Positions 13,879 to 23,849 of a stretch of DNA of 64,000 nucleotides are shown in pieces. Both the position numbers and the translations under genes were made by a program. Positions within the stretch are counted from its first letter, which is position 1. Every line of letters starts with the position of its first letter. The notes under the pieces are model-generated. The model was not told the origin of the DNA, ran no database searches, and saw only the letters and a list, made by a program, of their open reading frames with translations. The stretch covers positions 1 to 64,000 of the forward strand of contig NZ_CXPG01000022.1 of the NCBI RefSeq assembly GCF_001403735.1, written 5' to 3'. This stretch comes from Jannaschia rubra (GTDB taxonomy: Bacteria; Pseudomonadota; Alphaproteobacteria; Rhodobacterales; Rhodobacteraceae).

Positions 13879-14454
13879 ATGCCTTCGCGCCGCCGCCTCA
13901 CGCTCGATGAACGTCGCGCCATCGTCCGCGAAGCGGCGAAAGGCGTTGCAGCAAAGGAGCTTGCGGCGAAGCACGGCATCACGACGCGCACGGTCCACTA
14001 CACGCTGAAGCGCGAAACAGACCGCCGCCGCGACGCCTCGCATCGGAGCGTCACGTTCTCCGTGACGCTCACGCCAGAGGAGGCGATGGCCTTCGATGCG
14101 GTCCTCACCCGGCACCAGATCGCCACCAGAGCCGATGGATTGCGCCGGCTGATCCGCGCATCGAACGGGGTGTTCCAGCCCGACGAGCACCTGGCCGAGG
14201 AGCTTCAGGGCTTCCGGGCGTCCCTCAACCGGGTCGGCAACAACATCACGCAGATCGCGAAGCGGTTGAACGAGGCGAAGCAGAAGGGGATCGCACCCGC
14301 CTTCGGCGTCGCGAGCCTGGACCAGATCAAGGGTCTAGCGATGTTCATCCGGTCCTTCGCCAACGAGATCGACCTGCTCGCGCAACGTCGGTCCAAGAGG
14401 ATGACGTTGGCCGCGAACGCGGCCCTGGAGGAGCTGGCCGATGGCGCGGACTGA
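13879..14454 (+). CDS. mobC: MobC-like relaxosome accessory protein with N-terminal HTH
   Basis: This is a 191-residue protein. Residues about 6-50 form a helix-turn-helix (LTLDERRAIVREAAKGVAAKELAAKHGITTRTVHYTLKR). After an RHH-like strand (VTFSVTLTPEEAMAFD), the C-terminal part carries the MobC signature LNRVGNNITQIAKRLNEA. It should bind oriT and help the relaxase open the strands. The ATG at 13879 lies just after the oriT repeat. Upstream in-frame codons run through the heptad array and are not coding. The 3' end overlaps the relaxase gene by 14 nt. The extra HTH is unusual for MobC. Confidence 0.85.
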   Translation: MPSRRRLTLDERRAIVREAAKGVAAKELAAKHGITTRTVHYTLKRETDRRRDASHRSVTFSVTLTPEEAMAFDAVLTRHQIATRADGLRRLIRASNGVFQPDEHLAEELQGFRASLNRVGNNITQIAKRLNEAKQKGIAPAFGVASLDQIKGLAMFIRSFANEIDLLAQRRSKRMTLAANAALEELADGAD

Positions 14455-16873
14455 TGCCGTCACCGCCGTCACGGGCGAAGTCTTCCGGGAGGGATGGAGC
14501 AAGGTGCGCGGCTCGACCCAGGGGCTCGGGTCCAAGCAACGGCAGATGGTTCGTGCGGCGCGCGGACACCGCGCGGCGGTCTTCAAGGCGATCCGGGGCG
14601 GCGGCACGCACACGAAGGCGCAGCTCGCCCGCCAGCTCGAATACCTGACCACCAAGTCGTCGCACATCATCGACAGCACTGGTGGATTGGACGGCAAAGC
14701 CACGCTGACGCGCCAAGAGATAAAGGACGTGGCGAACGAATTCTCGAAGAGGTGGGGGGAGGGGTTCAATCCCAAGCTCGGCCATACGACCCACATGCTC
14801 CTGTCCTATCCCGTCGGGACGAAGGGCGAGCATGTCCGCGACATCACGGCGGCCGTCGCGGAACGGTTCTTCCGAAACGAGCAGGGTCACTTCGACTACC
14901 TGATCGCCGTCCACGAGGACCGCGATCATCCCCATGCCCACATCGTCCTCAATCGACGGTCCGAGGAGGGCGAAATCTTCTACCTCGGGCGCGATCACCG
15001 CTTCAACTACGACGACTTCCGCTTGGCGATGGTGGAGGAGGCCGACAAGGTGGGCGTCCGCCTGGAGGCGACCCGCAGGGTCGATCGCGGCGTGCTGACA
15101 TACCCGGCCCGCACGGGCGAGGTGTATGCTGCGAAGGAAGAGGGGCGTGCCCCGGTCGAACGCGAGCGCGTCGGCGAGGATCTGGCGCGCGCGGCGGCCG
15201 AGATCGCCACCGCCTCGAAAACTTACGGAGCCCTGTCCGCCGAGGCGTCGGTCGCAGGGCGGGAAGACATCGCGGACGCCTTGTTCCGCGCCGGGGAAAT
15301 CCTCGCGCGCAAAGGTCAGCTCGAACAGACAGGAGACATCTACATGGCCAGCTTTGACGAGATGAAGACGGAACTCGCCGAGCGCAGCGAGCGCGTCGAG
15401 GCGATGGTGCGGGGACTCCCCGAGGCCGAACGGCCCGCGATGGAGGCGGAGGTCAACAAGCTCTACGCGGACATGGCGCACTTGCAGCCGATGGGAGTCC
15501 GGTCCCCCACGCTCACGCAGGCCCCGAGCGACACGGGCGTCTACAGCCAGGCGAACATCAACAGCGAGCTGACGGATCGGCTGCGCGAGCCCGAGACCCG
15601 CGCCCAGATCGAGACGGCGCTGCGCGGCACCGGCATTTCCAGCGAAACGGTCATCGCCCGCGTCGAGCAGGGGGCGAACAACGCCGCCCTGGAGCGCGAA
15701 TGGCTGGCGCAGGACATGGAGAAGATCGCGCAGACCGATGGGCTCAACCTCGAGCGGCGCGAGGACGTGCGGATCGCGGCCGACAAGCTCGACGCGGTGC
15801 ATGTGAAGCTCGGGACCGCCCTGGAGCGGGCCGAGGTGCTGCGCGACGACGGCGTGGTCGACGTCGAGGACCGGCGAGACTTCCACTACGACCGTCAGAG
15901 CGTGGACGACGTGAGCCGGGCCGTCCGCCAGGAAATGCGCCGTGACGGGGCAGGCGAGGCCCAGATCAACGAGCGCGGCTTCGAGATCGAGGCGCGCGCC
16001 GAGGCTCGGATCGAGCAGGAGCAGCGGGACTACCTGCGCGAGCGGCCCGAGATCATCGCCGCGCCCTCCGCCGTGCTGACCGACGAGCCGTTCGGCCGCA
16101 ACGTGACCGACCGCACGGCCTTCGAGCGGGTCGCGCAGGAGACGGACGCGATCATGGCGCGGGCAGGTGAGCGCGAGAGCGTCGAGGATGCCGTCGCCCG
16201 CGATTTCAAGGACCGCTACCCGGACATGCCCGACCACCTCGCGCGCGGCCTCGGGCGGACCTACGCCCAGGCCGAAGACGTGCGGAACGACGAGGCCGTG
16301 CGGCGGGTGGCGTCCGAGCGGACGGACAGCCTCACCGAAGCGGACGGCCGTGCGGGCACCGACGCGCCCGCACGTCTCGCCACCGTCGAGGAACATCGCG
16401 ACCTCGCCCGAAGCATACTGGCGGCCGAGCGCGCCGAAGACGCCCGGATGCAGATGCGGGAGGACTATGCCGGCGAGAAGGCGGAAGAAGACTGGCGCGG
16501 CGGCGAGGCCGATGACCGCGATAGCGAAGACCGCCGGCGCACGATCAACGACGTGGTGGCCCGAGAGCGGACGGACCCGATCCACGCCTCCATGCCCGAC
16601 GCGGAGAGCAAGGCGGCCTTCCGCGGTGCGGTCGAGGGCGAGCTGTCCGACGAGCGGTTGGAGCGCCTGAAGGAGGGCGATGCCGACGCACTGGACGGGA
16701 TCATAGACGACCGGCTGGACCGTCTCTACGCCGCCAAGGCTTACCTGCAATCGGACGCGACCACGGCGCATAGCGAGGCGCTGGACGAAGTGACCACGGA
16801 GATTTCCGAGGAGGTGGTGGAGGCGCAACGGCTCAAGCACGCCCACAGCGAGAAAGGAACGACCCATGGATAA
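14441..16873 (+). CDS. virD2: VirD2-type relaxase (MOB_P/VirD2 family)
   Basis: This is an 810-residue protein. Relaxase domain in residues about 50-230: catalytic Tyr68 in QLEYLTTK, motif II HTTHMLLSYPVGT (115-127), and the metal-binding HEDRDHPHAHIVLNRR (158-173; His163, 165, 167). The order and wording match Ti-plasmid VirD2. The long C-terminal region (about 240-810) is acidic and helical and has no helicase motifs I can see; it probably holds the T4SS export signal. It nicks oriT and pilots the strand. GGAGGAG lies 7 nt before the ATG. Confidence 0.92.
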   Translation: MARTDAVTAVTGEVFREGWSKVRGSTQGLGSKQRQMVRAARGHRAAVFKAIRGGGTHTKAQLARQLEYLTTKSSHIIDSTGGLDGKATLTRQEIKDVANEFSKRWGEGFNPKLGHTTHMLLSYPVGTKGEHVRDITAAVAERFFRNEQGHFDYLIAVHEDRDHPHAHIVLNRRSEEGEIFYLGRDHRFNYDDFRLAMVEEADKVGVRLEATRRVDRGVLTYPARTGEVYAAKEEGRAPVERERVGEDLARAAAEIATASKTYGALSAEASVAGREDIADALFRAGEILARKGQLEQTGDIYMASFDEMKTELAERSERVEAMVRGLPEAERPAMEAEVNKLYADMAHLQPMGVRSPTLTQAPSDTGVYSQANINSELTDRLREPETRAQIETALRGTGISSETVIARVEQGANNAALEREWLAQDMEKIAQTDGLNLERREDVRIAADKLDAVHVKLGTALERAEVLRDDGVVDVEDRRDFHYDRQSVDDVSRAVRQEMRRDGAGEAQINERGFEIEARAEARIEQEQRDYLRERPEIIAAPSAVLTDEPFGRNVTDRTAFERVAQETDAIMARAGERESVEDAVARDFKDRYPDMPDHLARGLGRTYAQAEDVRNDEAVRRVASERTDSLTEADGRAGTDAPARLATVEEHRDLARSILAAERAEDARMQMREDYAGEKAEEDWRGGEADDRDSEDRRRTINDVVARERTDPIHASMPDAESKAAFRGAVEGELSDERLERLKEGDADALDGIIDDRLDRLYAAKAYLQSDATTAHSEALDEVTTEISEEVVEAQRLKHAHSEKGTTHG

Positions 16874-19250
16874 GGGCAAGATCGCCGTCGGGGTCGTTTT
16901 GCTGACGCTGGTGTTCGCCGCGATGGGCTACGTCGCCGCGACCGCCTACCTGACCTTCCGGGACTACGGCATCCGGGCCGAGATCGACTTCTCCTGGGTC
17001 GCGCGAAGCTATCTCGACTGGCGGATCATCCGCCCGGACGACTTCCAGATGGTGAACCTCATCGTCGGAGGGTTCACTGCGGTCGGTCTGCTGGCGAGCG
17101 CGGCCTTGTCGGGTCAGGCGCTCACCCGGTTCGGGCAGACGCGCTTCCAGAAGGCGGCCGAGCTGAAGCGCAACGGGTTCATGGGCAAGCCGGGCACCGG
17201 CTTCGCGCTCGGGAAGATAAGAGGGGCGAAGGGGAAGGCCCAGCTTCTCAGCTCGAAGGTGTTCCCTCACGCCCTGGTCGTCGCGCCGACCGGCCGAGGC
17301 AAGACGTCCGGCTTCGCCATTCCGAACCTCCTGTTGTGGAAGGGCAGCACCGTGGCGCTCGACGTGAAGGGAGAGCTGTTCACGGAGACGTCGCGCCACC
17401 GCGCCGCGCATGGCGACGCGGTGTTCAGGTTCGCACCGACCGATTGGGCGGACCGCCGGTCGCACCGCTACAACCCGCTGCTTCGCATCTATCAACTGGA
17501 CGACCCGGAGCAGCAGCAGATGGAGCTTCAGCTTCTCGCCACGCTGTTCCTCCAATCGGAGAACGACAAGGTGAAGGGCCTGCTGGAGGGCGGGATCGAG
17601 CTGTTCGTCGCAGCCGGCCTTCTGGCCTTCGAGCGCAAGAAACCGACCTTGGGCGAGATCTACCGGATCGCGTCCGATGGCGGTGACAAGCAGAAGGCGT
17701 ATTTCAATCTCTCGACCAAGGTGGAGAACGAGGCGGCGAAGCGGATCTTCGTCCGTCTCGCATCGACCAACAACGACACGCTCACGTCCTACCTGTCGCT
17801 GTTGATGACCTCGGGCCTCAATCAGTGGTCCAACCCGGCGATCGACCGCGCCACGGAGGTCAGCGACTTCGACTTCCGCGACATCCGCAAGAAGCCCATG
17901 TCGGTCTACCTCGTCGTCGCTCCCAACATGGTGAAGCCGCTCGCCGCGCTGATCCGGCTGTTCTTCTCCGACCTCATCGCGTCGATCCAGACCAAGGAGC
18001 CGGGGGAGGGGGAGCCCTGGCCCGTGATGATCCTGCTGGACGAGTTCAACCGTCTCGGAAAGATGCCGATCGTCGTGGAGAGCATCGAGACGCTGCGATC
18101 CTATCGCGGCCACCTCGCGGTCATCACCCAGACGATCCCGGCGCTGGACGAAATCTACGGCGAGAACACCCGGCGCGCGCTCCAAGGCAACGCCGGCGTG
18201 AAGCTCTACCTCACGCCATCCGACGAGAAGACCGTCGAGGAGTTGTCGAAGGCCGTAGGCAAGACCACGAAGCGCGTCGTGACGCGCTCGCGGTCCATCG
18301 GCCGCAACCCTTTCGAGGGGCGCAGCATGTCCGAGCGCACGGAGGAGGTCGCGCTGTTGACCGAGGACGACGCGCGGCGGATGCCGCTCGATGACATCAT
18401 CGTCGTCGTGGACGCGCAGATGCCGATCCGGGCGAAGCGCATTCAGTATTACGACGATCCGATGTTCCGGAAGATCCACGGCGCGCAGAAGGGCGAGCTG
18501 CCGCTTCCTCTGGTGAACCTCGCACGAAAGGGCGAGGACGGGGACGACAAGGACATCGGAGCGGGCAAGCCGTCAGAGGGCGGCGGCCCAACCCAAGAGC
18601 CGGCGCTGGCCGCGAAGGCCGAGCCCGCCGAGCGCGGGGCGAATTCCGCACCGATCACCAGCACGGACGCGCCCATGCCCGGAGAGGAGGACGCGCCGCG
18701 ACCGAGCGCGGAGCCGGAGCCCATGCCAGCCCCCGCGCCAGGAGCGCCCAGCACGCCGGCCGCTGCCGAGCCGGTGCCCATCGCAACGGCGACCGTCTCG
18801 GCAGGAGGCGGCGCGGTCCGGATCAATTCCCGGCGGGCGAAGCAAGGCACGAAGACCATCGCGGCCGCGCGTGACGGTGGCCAGCGTGAAATGGACCTCG
18901 CCGTGCAACAGAACCTCGATCTTCGCCAGATCGCGGCGTCGGCGGACGCCGAGGCCGTCGTCGCGAAGGGGATCGCAGACTTCACCAAGCTGGAGGCCAT
19001 CCTGACCGAACGGCAGGGCCGCAAGGAAGGTATCGAGACAACCCGTCCGAGGCCCCGCGTCGTGAAGGAAAACCCGGAGTTCATCGACCGCCAGCGCCAG
19101 GTCCTCGATGCCCGCCGCGCGGAGGGAATGAACATGATCGTCCTCGGGGAAGACGGCCGCATCCTCAAGATCGCGCCGGACGGCACGGAGACGGACGTGA
19201 CGGCCGAGCTGGACCGTGAGGTCGAAAGCGCGGGCGGCATGAAGGCGTGA
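16866..19250 (+). CDS. virD4: VirD4/TraG type IV coupling protein
   Basis: This is a 794-residue inner-membrane ATPase. Two N-terminal membrane segments (about residues 7-29 and 62-82) are followed by Walker A PTGRGKT (about 141-147), DVKGELF and the Walker B region MILLDEFNRLGK. After about residue 545 comes a Pro/Ala/Glu-rich linker and a further tail, longer than in Ti VirD4 (about 650). It links the relaxosome to the VirB channel. The start overlaps the relaxase stop, and the stop overlaps the next gene (GTGA). Confidence 0.93.
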   Translation: MDKGKIAVGVVLLTLVFAAMGYVAATAYLTFRDYGIRAEIDFSWVARSYLDWRIIRPDDFQMVNLIVGGFTAVGLLASAALSGQALTRFGQTRFQKAAELKRNGFMGKPGTGFALGKIRGAKGKAQLLSSKVFPHALVVAPTGRGKTSGFAIPNLLLWKGSTVALDVKGELFTETSRHRAAHGDAVFRFAPTDWADRRSHRYNPLLRIYQLDDPEQQQMELQLLATLFLQSENDKVKGLLEGGIELFVAAGLLAFERKKPTLGEIYRIASDGGDKQKAYFNLSTKVENEAAKRIFVRLASTNNDTLTSYLSLLMTSGLNQWSNPAIDRATEVSDFDFRDIRKKPMSVYLVVAPNMVKPLAALIRLFFSDLIASIQTKEPGEGEPWPVMILLDEFNRLGKMPIVVESIETLRSYRGHLAVITQTIPALDEIYGENTRRALQGNAGVKLYLTPSDEKTVEELSKAVGKTTKRVVTRSRSIGRNPFEGRSMSERTEEVALLTEDDARRMPLDDIIVVVDAQMPIRAKRIQYYDDPMFRKIHGAQKGELPLPLVNLARKGEDGDDKDIGAGKPSEGGGPTQEPALAAKAEPAERGANSAPITSTDAPMPGEEDAPRPSAEPEPMPAPAPGAPSTPAAAEPVPIATATVSAGGGAVRINSRRAKQGTKTIAAARDGGQREMDLAVQQNLDLRQIAASADAEAVVAKGIADFTKLEAILTERQGRKEGIETTRPRPRVVKENPEFIDRQRQVLDARRAEGMNMIVLGEDGRILKIAPDGTETDVTAELDREVESAGGMKA

Positions 19251-20005
19251 GCGACGGCCCACGTCCCGTTTTGCATGTCGTCGCCGGTCCCAACGGATCG
19301 GGCAAGTCCACCCTGACGGCAGGCGGGGCCTTGGGCGCGGGGCGGATCATCGACCCCGACGCGATCGCGCGCAGGATCGACCCCAAGCGGCCCGAGGCGG
19401 CGTCCGTCGCCGCCGGGCGCGAGGCGATCCGCCAGCAATCCGATGCCATCGCGGCCCGCGAGAGCTTCACCGTCGAGACGACGCTTTCCGGGGCCAGGAC
19501 GATGAAGTTGATGGACGAGGCCGGGGAGGCGGGGTTCCGGGTCGAGCTGCACTACGTCAGCACCGGCGATGCGAGGATGAACGTCGGGCGGGTCGCGAGC
19601 CGTGTCGAGCAGGGGGGGCACCACGTCCCCACGGAGGACGTGCTGCGTCGGTTCGCGCGCTCCACGGAGAACCTTCCACGCGCGATCGCCAAAGCCGATT
19701 CCGCTACCCTCTATGACAGCTCCGGACCGGCCTACACCCGACCCGTGGCCGATCTGGACCGGGAGGGTTTCGCTTTCACGGAGACGGCCCCCGCCTGGGC
19801 CAAGCAGGCGGCTGGCGACGCGGCGCGGATCTGGAAGGCAGAGGCCGCGACGGTGAAGGAAGAGAGTGCAGCGATGATGCGTGAGGCCGAAGCGGACCAC
19901 GCCCAGGGGAACATCACGGCCGAGGAGCTGGCAGACCTACGAGAGTTCCAAGCGACCCGCGACAGCCAGGCCGACCGCGACGGCCCCGGCGGCTTGCGCG
20001 AATAG
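19247..20005 (+). CDS. Zeta-toxin-like P-loop kinase
   Basis: This is a 252-residue protein starting at a GTG that overlaps the virD4 stop. It has the P-loop GPNGSGKST (residues 13-21), IDPDAIARRI, FTVETTLSG and the C-terminal R.. kinase lid pattern GGHHVPTEDVLRRF. Zeta toxins phosphorylate UDP-N-acetylglucosamine and block wall synthesis. No epsilon antitoxin gene is next to it. Its acidic C-terminal tail and tight coupling to virD4 would also fit a protein that travels through the T4SS or a conjugation-linked kinase. The function is inferred from family only. Confidence 0.82.
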   Translation: MSDGPRPVLHVVAGPNGSGKSTLTAGGALGAGRIIDPDAIARRIDPKRPEAASVAAGREAIRQQSDAIAARESFTVETTLSGARTMKLMDEAGEAGFRVELHYVSTGDARMNVGRVASRVEQGGHHVPTEDVLRRFARSTENLPRAIAKADSATLYDSSGPAYTRPVADLDREGFAFTETAPAWAKQAAGDAARIWKAEAATVKEESAAMMREAEADHAQGNITAEELADLREFQATRDSQADRDGPGGLRE

Positions 20006-20017
20006 CCTTCACCACGA

Positions 20018-23000
20018 CTATCCGTAGCGGTTCACGTCTCCATGGTCGGCGTAGAGCTGCACCCGGAGGCCCCGCTGGGCGATCATGGGGCGCATCTGCG
20101 ACAGGATTGGATCGTCCGTCATCGCGTCGATCATGTGATCCCGATGTTCGTCCGAAATCCCGCAGTGATCCGCGACGATCCGGTCGAGATCATAGAGCGC
20201 CTGCTGGTATCGCGCAGTGAGGTCGTCATCGGTCAGCGATCGGATGGCGGCGACGACCGCATCGAGGTTCGTTGGCACGGCGAGGCCCAGCACGTCGTCG
20301 CGGCATAGCTCCGCTTCTGGGTCGTCCTCGACGCGCCGCGCAAGATCGAACGCGACGAAGGTGCGGAGGGCCGCATCCGGCAGCTTGAGCCGGAAGAACA
20401 GATCGGAGCTGTTCACTTCGTTGCCGCTTTCACGGATGTGCAGGACCGGCACGGGCGTTTCGGAGACGTCGTTGAGGTCGATGCCCGCCACGAGCGGATC
20501 GCCGTCCACGACGAGCCGATTGACGGTCCGACCGTCCTCCGCGCCTTCCGCGATCAGTCGGTCGATCTCGCGGTAGCGGTCCGCGATGTCGCTGTCCGCG
20601 TTCATCACCGCTTCGCCGGCCGCACGCAGCTCCTCCAGACGTTCCAACGTCCTATCCGGCGGAATTGGGAGGAGCGTCAGTGTGCGTTTATACCAGTGGC
20701 ACCCGAGGTCTTCGATGATGGAAGATCGAAGGATGCGTGCAGCGTAGAATTGAACCACGCGGCTAAGGAGATAAGCGTTCAGCGGGAATGTTTCGGTCAG
20801 CTCGACAATATGAGCCGTGTTCTGAAATCCCGACCCCGCGACGATTGGAGCCGCTGTTGGAAGCTGTGAGATTTCCCGCAAGGCGTAGGTGTTTCGATAG
20901 GTGAGTTGGTCCGCGTATGTGTAGATGTAGCGTGTGCTTTCCCTACGCGCAGTTGGAGACCACCGCCCCATTGGTTCGCCGAGAAGCCCTTGTGGGAAGA
21001 TGTTCTGGCCTTTGTAGAGGTCGATGCAATCCGTCTCGCCTTCCTGACAAAACGCGGCGCCACCACCCAACTTTACGCCATAGTTGAACAGAAGCTCCGG
21101 ACGATAGGCATACCGCTCACCGTTCGGCTCTTTCTCCCGGACCTCCACGATGCGGCCACGGTCGCGACGTGCCCAGACGACCCGCACGATCTCGCCCAGT
21201 CGGGGCAGCTCCGCCATCGAGGCCAGGGCCTCCGGATCGCCGGCGCCGAACTTCGTCAGCATCGCGTCCGCGCTGTCGTCGTTGGATCTCATCGCGGCCA
21301 CCCAGGCGGGCAGGGCGATCGGTGCCGGCGTGTCCCCGTCGCCGCCAGCCCCACCGTCCCCAACTCCTTCCACGGGCGCTGTCACGGCGGGACGCAGGGC
21401 TTCCGGAAGATAGGCGAGCCTGTCGATCTGACATCGGCGAACCGTCGTCCGCGTGGCCCGGCCGAAGTCGATCACGTCGTCCACGAGCGCGGTCGGGCCG
21501 AGTTGGAGCATTTCCACTTCGTCGTCGGGCGAAGGTTCGGAACGCTCGATCACCATGATGATCGTCGCTCGCTTTACGCCCCGGAAGGTGGACTTCCCCA
21601 ACCCTTCGAGGTCCGCCACGAGCTTGATGCGATAGCCTTCGAGAATCCGCCGAAGCGGCCCCGCATAGGCCGCTTCCGTCATTCCAATTGGCACGATGAA
21701 GGCAAGTCGTCCGCCCGGCTTCACCCACTGCCGCAGCGCCCGGTAGATGAAGTAGATCGACGTGTCGGTGTTCTTGAACGCGACCTCCGAGTAGGCATCG
21801 CCCACGCCGCCCGCGCCCGTCCTTTCGGAGCGAATGTAGGGCGGGTTCATCACGACTAGGTCATAGTCCCGTTGCGCCACCGCCTCGAACCCTGGCGGGA
21901 TCAGAGCGCCCCCGCCGCGCTCACCGTTCACCAGGCGGAACGTCATGCCGGTTTGCGCGGCAGTCCCGGCCTCGTTCCCTTCGCCGAAGGCTCGGCCCAT
22001 CGGATCGAGCGAGGACCATCCGCCATGAAGCGGGAGGCTCGGGAGGATGGCGCGAGCAAAGTCGCGCGTCTCTTCGACCGTCTTGCCACGAACCACGTCG
22101 ATCAGATGCCAGAAGATCTGAATCTGCGCCAAGGCGATGGAGAAGGACGAAATGTCCAAGCCGTGCAGGCGCGCCACCACGGCGCGCACGTTCTCGGCGT
22201 TTACGGCCCCGGCGTCCGCGAGCTGACGAAGGCGCTGCACCAGGGCCTCCACGAGGAACGTGCCGGTTCCGCAAGCCGGATCGAGAATGTCGTCGTTGCC
22301 CGACCAGCCGGCCGCTTCGAGCATGAACCGTGCCACCTCGGGGCGGGTGTAGACTTCGCCCAACCGGCGACGCTGTGCGACGTCGAGATATTGGTCGTAG
22401 ACGCCAGACAGAACGTCCCCTTCGACCGTCTTGAAGTTCCATCGCGATAGGATGAACGCTGATCGTTCGAGGGCGGTCGAGAGGGCGGGATCGTTCCGGG
22501 CGATCGCCCAATCCAGAAGGTTCGCGTCGAAGATCGAACGGAAGACCCCTTGGGCGTGACGGTAGGTCTGACGCATCAACTCTTGCATCGGCAGGTCGAA
22601 GTGTTCCGCGAAGCGCCAGAAGACGTCGATGCCGCCGTTGGAGATGTAGCGCACCTTGAAGAGGCCGTAGTCCTCACAGAACCGGATCGTCAGCATCCGG
22701 GAGAGGATCAGCGAACCCGTTTCGTAGGCGAGCGACTGGAGCAATCGGGCGTTCGGCTTCGACTTGTCCTTCTCAACCTTCAGAAGGCTCGCACCCTCGA
22801 CACCCTGCCGCTCGCCGTAGTGCTGGAAAAGATCGTGTTCGAGGCGCAGCGCGTAGATGTAGGGACCGAGATCGGCCATCACGTCCTGTCGGCGGCGCTC
22901 ATAGTCCACCACAAGGCCCTCATCGAGGGCTTCGCGGTGGCGCCGCTCGACCATCCGCTCGAACCGGATCGGGCGCTGTTCATCCGTCCAATCGAAGACG

Positions 23001-23734
23001 GCCTGACCATAGTCAGCAGTCATGGGTTCGAGGAGGCGGGACGCCTTCTTGAGGTCCGCGATACCCCTCGTCTCGATGATCTCCCTGACCGCCTCACGAA
23101 GAAGCTCTGCGGCTTCGCGCACCGTGTCGGAGAACTGCCCGCGCGTCTCTGGCTCGACGGGGAGGAAGGAGAAGGGCGTCTCGTTGCGTCGGAACCGTTC
23201 CAGCTCCGCCTCCAACGTCAGATGCTCCGCTGATAGGACGCCGAAGCAGCTCGCGAACGCTTCCGGGTCCGAAAGCTCTGGCCACGTCCATGATTTCGTG
23301 ATCGCGGCGGCTAGGCCCGCCCTTGGCGCCAAGGACTTGGCAAAAGCGGCGCGGTCCGACACATCGAGGCGAGTGACGACGGCCTGGTCGATCAAGTAGA
23401 ACCACTTCGTCCCCGCCTGGACGTAGGCCCTCTTCTCGCGGAGGATCGGAACGGGCGCCGCCTGAACTTGATCGTCCTTCTTGACCTCGAAGACCGCGAT
23501 CGCATGGTTCGGGCCCTTCAGAACCTTCCCGTTTTCGGTGCGGTAGATCGCAAGGTCGGGCCGCTTGCGGGAGCCGTCCATCTTCGAGTCCACGACGACC
23601 TGACGATCTTGCAGTCCGACCCCATAGGTCGATCGCACGAGGAGATCGCGGATGTATCCGTAGAGGTCCGGCTCGCCGGCGTCGTTCGCAGTAATTTCAC
23701 GGATCTTCTTCGCTAGGCTGGCGGTGCTCGGCAT
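20018..23734 (-). CDS. Single-chain (type IIG-like) restriction-modification enzyme
   Basis: This is a 1238-residue protein. The N-terminal nuclease of PD-(D/E)xK type has RPDLAIY (Asp60) and FEVKK (Glu83, Lys85). The methylase core has DPACGTGTFLVEAL (about 482, SAM binding) and NPPYIRSERTG (about 631, catalytic NPPY of gamma-type N6-adenine methylases). The C-terminal part (about 850-1238) would be the target recognition region. Cutting and methylation reside in one chain, so no partner is needed. A PglX-type methylase is the alternative, but the nuclease motif argues against it. It sits as an insert between the mob and virB blocks. Confidence 0.85.
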   Translation of the reverse strand: MPSTASLAKKIREITANDAGEPDLYGYIRDLLVRSTYGVGLQDRQVVVDSKMDGSRKRPDLAIYRTENGKVLKGPNHAIAVFEVKKDDQVQAAPVPILREKRAYVQAGTKWFYLIDQAVVTRLDVSDRAAFAKSLAPRAGLAAAITKSWTWPELSDPEAFASCFGVLSAEHLTLEAELERFRRNETPFSFLPVEPETRGQFSDTVREAAELLREAVREIIETRGIADLKKASRLLEPMTADYGQAVFDWTDEQRPIRFERMVERRHREALDEGLVVDYERRRQDVMADLGPYIYALRLEHDLFQHYGERQGVEGASLLKVEKDKSKPNARLLQSLAYETGSLILSRMLTIRFCEDYGLFKVRYISNGGIDVFWRFAEHFDLPMQELMRQTYRHAQGVFRSIFDANLLDWAIARNDPALSTALERSAFILSRWNFKTVEGDVLSGVYDQYLDVAQRRRLGEVYTRPEVARFMLEAAGWSGNDDILDPACGTGTFLVEALVQRLRQLADAGAVNAENVRAVVARLHGLDISSFSIALAQIQIFWHLIDVVRGKTVEETRDFARAILPSLPLHGGWSSLDPMGRAFGEGNEAGTAAQTGMTFRLVNGERGGGALIPPGFEAVAQRDYDLVVMNPPYIRSERTGAGGVGDAYSEVAFKNTDTSIYFIYRALRQWVKPGGRLAFIVPIGMTEAAYAGPLRRILEGYRIKLVADLEGLGKSTFRGVKRATIIMVIERSEPSPDDEVEMLQLGPTALVDDVIDFGRATRTTVRRCQIDRLAYLPEALRPAVTAPVEGVGDGGAGGDGDTPAPIALPAWVAAMRSNDDSADAMLTKFGAGDPEALASMAELPRLGEIVRVVWARRDRGRIVEVREKEPNGERYAYRPELLFNYGVKLGGGAAFCQEGETDCIDLYKGQNIFPQGLLGEPMGRWSPTARRESTRYIYTYADQLTYRNTYALREISQLPTAAPIVAGSGFQNTAHIVELTETFPLNAYLLSRVVQFYAARILRSSIIEDLGCHWYKRTLTLLPIPPDRTLERLEELRAAGEAVMNADSDIADRYREIDRLIAEGAEDGRTVNRLVVDGDPLVAGIDLNDVSETPVPVLHIRESGNEVNSSDLFFRLKLPDAALRTFVAFDLARRVEDDPEAELCRDDVLGLAVPTNLDAVVAAIRSLTDDDLTARYQQALYDLDRIVADHCGISDEHRDHMIDAMTDDPILSQMRPMIAQRGLRVQLYADHGDVNRYG

Positions 23735-23760
23735 ATGGTCCTTCGCCTTGTGGTAATCGT

Positions 23761-23778
23761 TCGATCACAGGTGATCGA
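23761..23778. promoter_or_regulatory. 18-bp palindrome upstream of the restriction gene
   Basis: TCGATCAC and GTGATCGA are perfect half-sites separated by AG. It lies 27 bp upstream of the enzyme start, so it is a likely repressor site, though no controller gene is adjacent. Confidence 0.5.
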
Positions 23779-23817
23779 CCGGACATGACGGAGCAAGGCG
23801 AATCGTGGCGCCCGGTG

Positions 23818-23848
23818 GAGAAAGGCCCGCCGATGGCGGGCCTTTCTC
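23818..23848 (-). terminator. Terminator of the virB operon
   Basis: A perfect 14-bp stem (GAGAAAGGCCCGCC and its complement) with a 3-nt loop lies directly after the virB6 stop. The Ts lie within the stem end on either strand, so it may act in both directions. Confidence 0.75.
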
Positions 23849-23849
23849 G

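Noticed and set aside
14345-16879. 844-codon minus-strand reading frame opposite the relaxase gene
   Set aside because: It covers the relaxase gene exactly and shows no domain; a shadow frame.
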